From positions 1 to 19,824 of the forward strand of contig JAKAMP010000001.1 in assembly GCA_021812865.1 (NCBI GenBank): 19,824 nt of DNA. The letters run 5' to 3'. Position numbers and translations under genes: made by a program. This document shows positions 14,648-19,824 of the stretch, one piece after another (positions within the stretch are counted from its first letter, which is position 1; the number at the start of each line of letters is the position of its first letter). This stretch comes from Bacteroidota bacterium (GTDB lineage: Bacteria; Bacteroidota; Bacteroidia; Bacteroidales; JAAYUG01). Below the pieces are notes generated by a model. That model was not told where the DNA came from. It searched no databases and saw only the letters and a list, made by a program, of their open reading frames with translations.

Positions 14648-16267
14648 ATGAAAACCATATGTTTTTATTTCCAAGTGCACCAGCCATTACGATTGAGAAG
14701 GTATCGTTTTTTTGATATTGGCAACGATCATTATTATTATGACGATTATACAAACGAAAGCATACTGCGAAAGATTGCCGATCGAAGTTATCTTCCCGCC
14801 AACAAAATCATGCAGGGTCTGATCAAGGAATACGGAAGCCGGTTCAAGGTAGCTTTTTCGATTTCAGGGATGGCGCTTGATCAGTTCGAGTTGTACGCAC
14901 CTGAAGTGATTGAGAGTTTTCAGAAACTGGCAAAAACGGACAGTGTGGAATTCCTTGCCGAGACCTATTCCCATTCGCTCGTTTCGCTGGCTAATCCGCA
15001 GGAGTTTAAAAGCCAGGTGGATGCACATACGCAGAAGATTTATGATCTTTTCGGCCGGAAACCCTCTGTGTTCAGGAATACGGAGCTTATTTATTCAGAC
15101 GAGATAGGCGCCCAGGTGGGTCAGTTGGGATTCAAGGCCATGATCACCGAAGGCGCAAAGCATGTTCTCGGGTGGAAAAGTCCGAATTACCTGTACTGCA
15201 ATGCAATTAACCCCAGGCTAAAAATCCTGCTGAGGAACTTCAAACTCAGTGACGATATTGCTTTCCGTTTTTCCGACCAGGGATGGAGCGAATACCCGCT
15301 TACCACTGAAAGATATGTATCCTGGCTGAACCAGATGGATCCGAAGGAGGACAATATTAATGTTTTCATGGATTATGAAACCTTTGGGGAGCATCAGAAA
15401 GCAGAGTCGGGAATTTTTGATTTCCTGAAAGCATTGCCCAGAACCATTTTTTCGCGTTCACGTTTTCATTTTGCCACACCTTCGGAAGTAGCCGAGCGTT
15501 TTCAGCCAGTTGCCGCCATGAATGTTCCATATCCTATTTCATGGGCAGATGAAGAGCGCGACATCACTGCATGGCTGGGTAATGAATTGCAGCAGTCAAC
15601 CTTCAAAAGGCTGTACAACCTGGTTGATGATGTATACCGTACCAACGACAAGGATATCCTGAGGGACTGGAAGAATTTGCAAACCGGTGATCATTTCTAT
15701 TACATGTCTACCAAAATGTTTTCGGATGGGGCAGTGCATTCATACTTCAATCCCTATGATGGTCCCTATGATGCATTTATCAATTTCAACAATGTAATCA
15801 GCGATTTTGCCCTGCGTGTGGAGAAGGCAAATACTGCTTTGTATGGCGATACGGAGGTGGATAAGCTGAAAATAAACCTTGCGGAAAAAGAAGCATTGAT
15901 CAAAGAATATGAATCCCTGTTAAATAAATCGAGTCTCAAACCAAAACTGAAAGTTATGGCAACAAAAAAAGCGACCACCAAGGGCACCAAAGCCCCGGCA
16001 AAAACTACTGCTAAGAAAACGACAGCCAAAAAAACTGTAAAAGCTGCTGCACCTAAGAAGACTACAGCCAAGAAAGCTGCACCCAAAGCCACTGCAGCAA
16101 AGAAAACAGCTGCCAAGAAAACCACAGCCAAAAAGGTAACGGCAAAGAAAACCACAGCCAAGAAGACCACGGCAAGGAAAACCGTTGCCAAGAAGGTTGT
16201 TAAGAAAGCTGCTCCGAAGAAGGCTGTGAAAAAAGCCGCCAAACCGGCTGCCAACGGTGCAAAATAA
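14648..16267 (+). CDS. GH57 alpha-amylase-family protein with histone-H1-like C-terminal tail
   Basis: This protein likely cleaves or transfers alpha-1,4-glucan segments. The 539-residue chain starts with the GH57 motif FYFQVHQPLR (6-15), then AETYSHSLVSL, FRNTELIY (142-149, with E146 the expected nucleophile) and FMDYETFGEH (240-249, with D242 the expected general acid/base), and a helical C-terminal section to about 400. Residues 403-430 are a charged helix with coiled-coil character (DKLKINLAEKEALIKEYESL). The last 103 residues (437-539) are a Lys/Ala/Thr low-complexity tail with 36 Lys, 30 Ala, 21 Thr, one Arg and no acidic residue, of the histone H1/Hc1 type. No signal peptide is seen, so it is cytoplasmic. 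The tail is in frame and continues past an internal ATG at 15956. Its gene sits between a GT4 and the synthase-phosphorylase fusion. Confidence 0.92.
   Translation: MKTICFYFQVHQPLRLRRYRFFDIGNDHYYYDDYTNESILRKIADRSYLPANKIMQGLIKEYGSRFKVAFSISGMALDQFELYAPEVIESFQKLAKTDSVEFLAETYSHSLVSLANPQEFKSQVDAHTQKIYDLFGRKPSVFRNTELIYSDEIGAQVGQLGFKAMITEGAKHVLGWKSPNYLYCNAINPRLKILLRNFKLSDDIAFRFSDQGWSEYPLTTERYVSWLNQMDPKEDNINVFMDYETFGEHQKAESGIFDFLKALPRTIFSRSRFHFATPSEVAERFQPVAAMNVPYPISWADEERDITAWLGNELQQSTFKRLYNLVDDVYRTNDKDILRDWKNLQTGDHFYYMSTKMFSDGAVHSYFNPYDGPYDAFINFNNVISDFALRVEKANTALYGDTEVDKLKINLAEKEALIKEYESLLNKSSLKPKLKVMATKKATTKGTKAPAKTTAKKTTAKKTVKAAAPKKTTAKKAAPKATAAKKTAAKKTTAKKVTAKKTTAKKTTARKTVAKKVVKKAAPKKAVKKAAKPAANGAK
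15956..16264 (+). repeat. Lys/Ala-rich tail-coding tract with possible internal start
   Basis: The codons for residues 437-539 repeat AAGAAAACCACAGCC-like units, giving AKKTTAKK and AAPKK periods. The first residues after ATG 15956 read MATKKATTKGTKAPAK, the kind of beginning seen in free histone-H1-like proteins. I see no clear ribosome-binding site before it, so separate translation is speculative; the tract certainly encodes the tail. Confidence 0.6.
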
Positions 16268-16309
16268 GTTTTCCATTTTGCCGTATTTGTTTTTAAAACC
16301 GTCTTCATT

Positions 16310-19300
16310 ATGACCAGTAGACTACTGCATCCTGATTTTCTGTTTGAAGTGAGTTGGGAAGTATGCAACAAGGTGGGAGGGATTCATACTGTTATATCCA
16401 CCAAAGCACTCACACTCATCAACCAGATGGGCAACAATTTTATGCTGATCGGGCCCGATGTATACCGGGACGACAGGGTTAATCCGGAATTCAGCGAAGA
16501 TCCTGAATTGCTGAAAGACTGGAAAGCCAGTGCCCATGAGCAGGGGATCAGGATCCGCATTGGTCGATGGAATATTGCCGGCAGGCCCATAGCGATCATC
16601 GTTGATTTCAGTTCCTTTATCAATAAGAAGGATGAAATATTCACCCACTTCTGGGAACATTACAAACTTGATTCTCTTTCTGGCCAGTGGGATTACATTG
16701 AACCTGCTCTCTTTGGATATGCTGCTGGAAAGGTGATTGAAAGCTATATCAGCTACCATAATTGTTATCGGGATAAGATCATTGCCCAGTTCCACGAATG
16801 GATGACGGGCACTGGTATCCTTTATCTCAAACAGGTATTGCCCCAGGTAGGCACAGTATTCACTACCCATGCTACAGTAGTTGGAAGGTGCCTCGCCGGC
16901 AATGGACGGCCTTTGTATAACCACATCGCAAATTACCAGTCGGGCGATATTGCCCGCGAATTCAATATCGTTGCCAAACAATCGCTTGAAGAACTGAGCG
17001 CCAAACATGCTGATGCATTCACTACGGTAAGTGAGATCACTTCCAGGGAATGCCGCCATTTCCTGCACAAAGAGGTGGATATGATCACCCCCAATGGCTT
17101 TGAAGACAGCTTTGTACCGGCCGCTGATCTGTTCAACGAACGCAGGCAGCAGGCCAGGAACAAGCTGCTGCACGTGGCAAAAACTCTTTTAAAAACCGAT
17201 TTTCCGGAAGATACATTCTTGGTGGCCAATAGCGGCCGGTATGAATTCCACAATAAAGGAATCGACCTTTTTATTGAAGCGCTGGGAAAACTCAACCATT
17301 CGACCGATCAGCACAAGCCTGTTATTGCATTTGTTCTTATCCCCGCCAATCATTATGGCCCAAGGAAAAATCTGCTGAGGGCTCTGGCCGGGGAAGCCGA
17401 AGACATTAACGATGGCAATTACCTTACCCACAATCTCCATGATATGGAGTATGACCCTATCCTTAGCCGGTTCAGGTCTGTGGGATTGAACAATTCCGGG
17501 ATAGACAAGGTAAAGGTCATCTTTGTTCCCTCATACCTGAATGGAGACGACGGCATATTCAATGTTCCCTATTATGACCTTCTTATCGGTCTCGATCTTA
17601 CCGTCTTTCCTTCGTATTACGAGCCCTGGGGATATACACCGCTGGAAAGTGTGGCTTTTTCAGTGCCTACAGTTACCACTTCGGTTGCTGGTTTTGGCTT
17701 ATGGGCTGAGAAGGAGGTCGGTGAACATGGCCACGGACTGTATGTGATCGACAGAAACGATACCAACGAACAGGAGGTAATCAGCGCCATCGCTGCCGCC
17801 ATCACAACCAACTGCAACCTGAATGAACAGGAATCGGCCGAAGCAAGGGCAAAAGCAAGAGAAATTTCATTGCTCGCCCTGTGGGATAATTTCATCCAGC
17901 ATTACCAAGATGCTTACAAGGGTGCATTCGACAAGGTAGAAGAGCGGTCTGAACTCATTGCCCAGCAGAGTCCGATGCAGATGAGCACCCCGCATGTGGA
18001 AATGAGGCCAGCCATCAGCGAGCCTACCTGGAATGCGTTAACTGTTCAATCGAAGCTTCCCGATAAACTCCTGCCTTTGAATGAGCTGGCCGGCAATTTA
18101 TGGTGGTCGTGGAATTTTGATGCTGCCGAGTTATTTGAATTTATCGACCCCGCTCTTTGGAAGGAATGCGATCATAACCCTCTGATCATATTAGAACAGA
18201 CCGATTATAAAAGATTCCGTGAGCTTGAAAAAAACAAGGGTTTCATGGAAAAGATGAACCGTGTGGTTCAGAAATTTTATGACTACCTCGCAGTTAAGCC
18301 CAAGGAAGGTTCACCCAAAATTGCCTATTTCAGCATGGAATTCGGGCTGCACCATTCCCTGAAAACCTATTCGGGTGGCTTAGGTATACTAGCCGGAGAT
18401 TACCTGAAAGAAGCCAGCGACTGTGCCGTGAATATGGTTGGCGTTGGTTTGCTTTACCGTTTTGGGTATTTCGACCAGGTTCTCTCAGTGAATGGTGAAC
18501 AGCAGGCAATTTACCAGCGACAGGTATTTTCACAGCTTCCCATTGAGAAAGTTGTCAACGAGGCGGGAGACTGGATACAGATCAATGTAGTATTCCCGGG
18601 GCGCAGTATTTCAGCAAGGGTATGGAAGGTCAATGTTGGCCGGGTACCACTGTATTTGCTCGACTCCGACTTTGATGCCAACAACGAGCAGGATAAATCC
18701 ATTACCCATGTATTGTACGGTGGCGATCTCGAAAACAGACTGAAACAGGAACTCATCCTGGGAATAGGCGGCATCAGAGTATTACACGCTCTGAACCTGA
18801 ATCCCGATGTTTTTCACAGCAATGAAGGCCATTCAGCGTTCATAGGCTTAGAAAGGCTCAGGCATTATATTGTAGATAACAAACTTTCGTTTGAAGTGGC
18901 CAAGGAACTTGTCCGGGCGTCAACCATCTTCACCACCCACACGCCGGTACCTGCAGGCCACGATGCTTTCCCCGAGGATCTTCTGCGTATATATATTCCT
19001 CATTATCCCGAACGTTTTAAAATTTCGTGGGATGACCTGATGGCGCTGGGAAGGTTCAACCGTAGCGACCGCAATGAAAAATTCTCCATGAGCGTGTTGG
19101 CTGCTAACCTTTCTTCGGAAATGAATGGGGTAAGCAGGCTGCATGGAACCGTAAGCCAGAAAATGTTTGCGAGCCTGTACAAAGGCTATCTTCCGGAGGA
19201 AAATCATATTGATTATGTAACCAACGGGGTGCATTATTATACATGGACAGCCCGTGAATGGCGTCAGTTATATGAAGCAACATTTGGAGAGGATTTTCTC

Positions 19301-19824
19301 CATGACCAGTCGAATGAAGCACACTGGCAGAAGATATATTCTGTGCCCGATAAAAAAATATGGGATACCAAGCAGGCCCTGAGAACCTCGTTGGTGGAAT
19401 ATCTGAAGGCACGTTTCCAGGAAAGCTGGAGAAGCCGGCATGAACATCCAAAGAATATCGTGGATATTACCGAAAACCTTCGCGACGATGTGCTCACCAT
19501 TGGTTTTGCACGGCGTTTCGCAACCTATAAACGGGCATGGTTGCTTTTCACCAATCTTGACCGGCTCAATAAACTGGTGAATGATCCTGAAAGGCCCATC
19601 CAGATTTTATTTGCCGGGAAGGCTCATCCGAATGACGGGGGCGGTCAGGATCTGATTAAGCGCATCGTTCAGATTTCACGCAGGCCTGAGTTTATGGGCA
19701 AAATCATTTTCATCGAAAACTATGACATGGCCCTGGCTAAAAAACTGGTTTCAGGAGTTGATGTATGGCTGAACACACCTACCCGGCCACTGGAGGCTTC
19801 AGGAACAAGCGGGGAAAAAGCCAT
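16310..19824 (+). CDS. glycogen synthase (GT3-like) fused to alpha-glucan phosphorylase (GT35), 3' partial
   Basis: One uninterrupted frame of 1171 codons runs to the window edge. Residues 1-570 match eukaryote-type glycogen synthase: FEVSWEVCNKVGGIHTVIST (11-30), HEWMTGTGILYL, FTTHATVVGR, RYEFHNKGIDLFIEAL and EPWGYTPLE, an E-x7-E donor-site motif; donor sugar is presumably UDP-glucose. After a linker, a DUF3417 segment (about 585-625, LNELAGNLWWSWN) precedes the TIGR02094-type phosphorylase: AYFSMEFGLHHSLKTYSGGL (about 671-690), HSNEGHSAF, TTHTPVPAGHD and GFARRFATYKRA. The end of the window reads EASGTSGEKA, where Lys1170 is the expected pyridoxal-phosphate lysine. The first ATG (16310) is 42 nt after the GH57 stop. 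The combination of building and phosphorolysing activities is inferred from motifs only. The C-terminus lies beyond the window. Confidence 0.93.
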   Translation, partial: MTSRLLHPDFLFEVSWEVCNKVGGIHTVISTKALTLINQMGNNFMLIGPDVYRDDRVNPEFSEDPELLKDWKASAHEQGIRIRIGRWNIAGRPIAIIVDFSSFINKKDEIFTHFWEHYKLDSLSGQWDYIEPALFGYAAGKVIESYISYHNCYRDKIIAQFHEWMTGTGILYLKQVLPQVGTVFTTHATVVGRCLAGNGRPLYNHIANYQSGDIAREFNIVAKQSLEELSAKHADAFTTVSEITSRECRHFLHKEVDMITPNGFEDSFVPAADLFNERRQQARNKLLHVAKTLLKTDFPEDTFLVANSGRYEFHNKGIDLFIEALGKLNHSTDQHKPVIAFVLIPANHYGPRKNLLRALAGEAEDINDGNYLTHNLHDMEYDPILSRFRSVGLNNSGIDKVKVIFVPSYLNGDDGIFNVPYYDLLIGLDLTVFPSYYEPWGYTPLESVAFSVPTVTTSVAGFGLWAEKEVGEHGHGLYVIDRNDTNEQEVISAIAAAITTNCNLNEQESAEARAKAREISLLALWDNFIQHYQDAYKGAFDKVEERSELIAQQSPMQMSTPHVEMRPAISEPTWNALTVQSKLPDKLLPLNELAGNLWWSWNFDAAELFEFIDPALWKECDHNPLIILEQTDYKRFRELEKNKGFMEKMNRVVQKFYDYLAVKPKEGSPKIAYFSMEFGLHHSLKTYSGGLGILAGDYLKEASDCAVNMVGVGLLYRFGYFDQVLSVNGEQQAIYQRQVFSQLPIEKVVNEAGDWIQINVVFPGRSISARVWKVNVGRVPLYLLDSDFDANNEQDKSITHVLYGGDLENRLKQELILGIGGIRVLHALNLNPDVFHSNEGHSAFIGLERLRHYIVDNKLSFEVAKELVRASTIFTTHTPVPAGHDAFPEDLLRIYIPHYPERFKISWDDLMALGRFNRSDRNEKFSMSVLAANLSSEMNGVSRLHGTVSQKMFASLYKGYLPEENHIDYVTNGVHYYTWTAREWRQLYEATFGEDFLHDQSNEAHWQKIYSVPDKKIWDTKQALRTSLVEYLKARFQESWRSRHEHPKNIVDITENLRDDVLTIGFARRFATYKRAWLLFTNLDRLNKLVNDPERPIQILFAGKAHPNDGGGQDLIKRIVQISRRPEFMGKIIFIENYDMALAKKLVSGVDVWLNTPTRPLEASGTSGEKA

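Noticed and set aside
15766..16371. 201-codon open frame on the minus strand, hydrophobic Val/Ala/Phe repeats
   Set aside because: It is the antisense reading of the Lys/Ala/Thr codon repeats of the GH57 tail; the low-complexity hydrophobic product is a by-product of AAG/GCC/ACC repeats.
16322..17173. 283-codon open frame on the minus strand
   Set aside because: It lies wholly antisense to the well-supported synthase domain, with no recognisable domain.
1..19824. CRISPR array, tRNA or rRNA genes
   Set aside because: No regularly spaced short repeats and no cloverleaf or rRNA-like sequence were recognised by eye; a covariance-model search was not possible.

Overview
The window looks like a chromosomal segment of a Bacteroidota (Bacteroidales-like) bacterium. 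The grounds are a perfect Bacteroidota-type -7 element (TATCTTTG) ahead of rpsP, weak or absent Shine-Dalgarno sequences, an S16 protein with a long charged C-terminal extension, tandem DUF4369/thioredoxin lipoproteins, and a glycogen locus built on a eukaryote-like GT3 synthase fused to a GT35 phosphorylase. The core sequence has about 50% GC by spot count; the left-hand cassette is much more AT-rich (28% in one 60-base line).

Layout: (1) 1-184, a possible truncated signal-peptide ORF and otherwise non-coding DNA. (2) 185-2395, an AT-rich two-gene restriction-modification cassette (a beta-class SPPY methyltransferase, then an overlapping MjaI-like endonuclease), bounded by two imperfect 60-nt direct repeats that contain inverted-repeat arms. 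(3) 2451-5270 (+), a large FAD/Fe-S oxidoreductase of the D-lactate/2-hydroxyacid dehydrogenase type. (4) A minus-strand block, in transcription order gatB, two paralogous thioredoxin-fold lipoproteins, an lpxH-like phosphatase, rpsP and rimM, convergent with the oxidoreductase. (5) From 11316 to the window end (+), a glycogen/alpha-glucan operon: debranching enzyme, GT4 glycosyltransferase, GH57 amylase-family protein with a histone-H1-like Lys/Ala tail, and a GT3-GT35 fusion cut by the window end.

The glycogen genes form one module for building, trimming, debranching and phosphorolysing storage glucan, fired from a short divergent intergenic region shared with gatB. The restriction-modification pair is a self-contained accessory unit: it has its own promoter-like element, a different base composition, and repeats at both ends. 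Its predicted target from family resemblance is CTAG, and that tetramer occurs only three times in the window by eye.

The points that most deserve a second look are the repeat-bounded cassette, the degenerate nuclease-like domain fused to the methyltransferase, the thioredoxin-fold lipoprotein whose CxxC has become SxxS, the basic tail on the GH57 protein, and the synthase-phosphorylase fusion. I found no CRISPR array, tRNA, rRNA, transposase or integrase.
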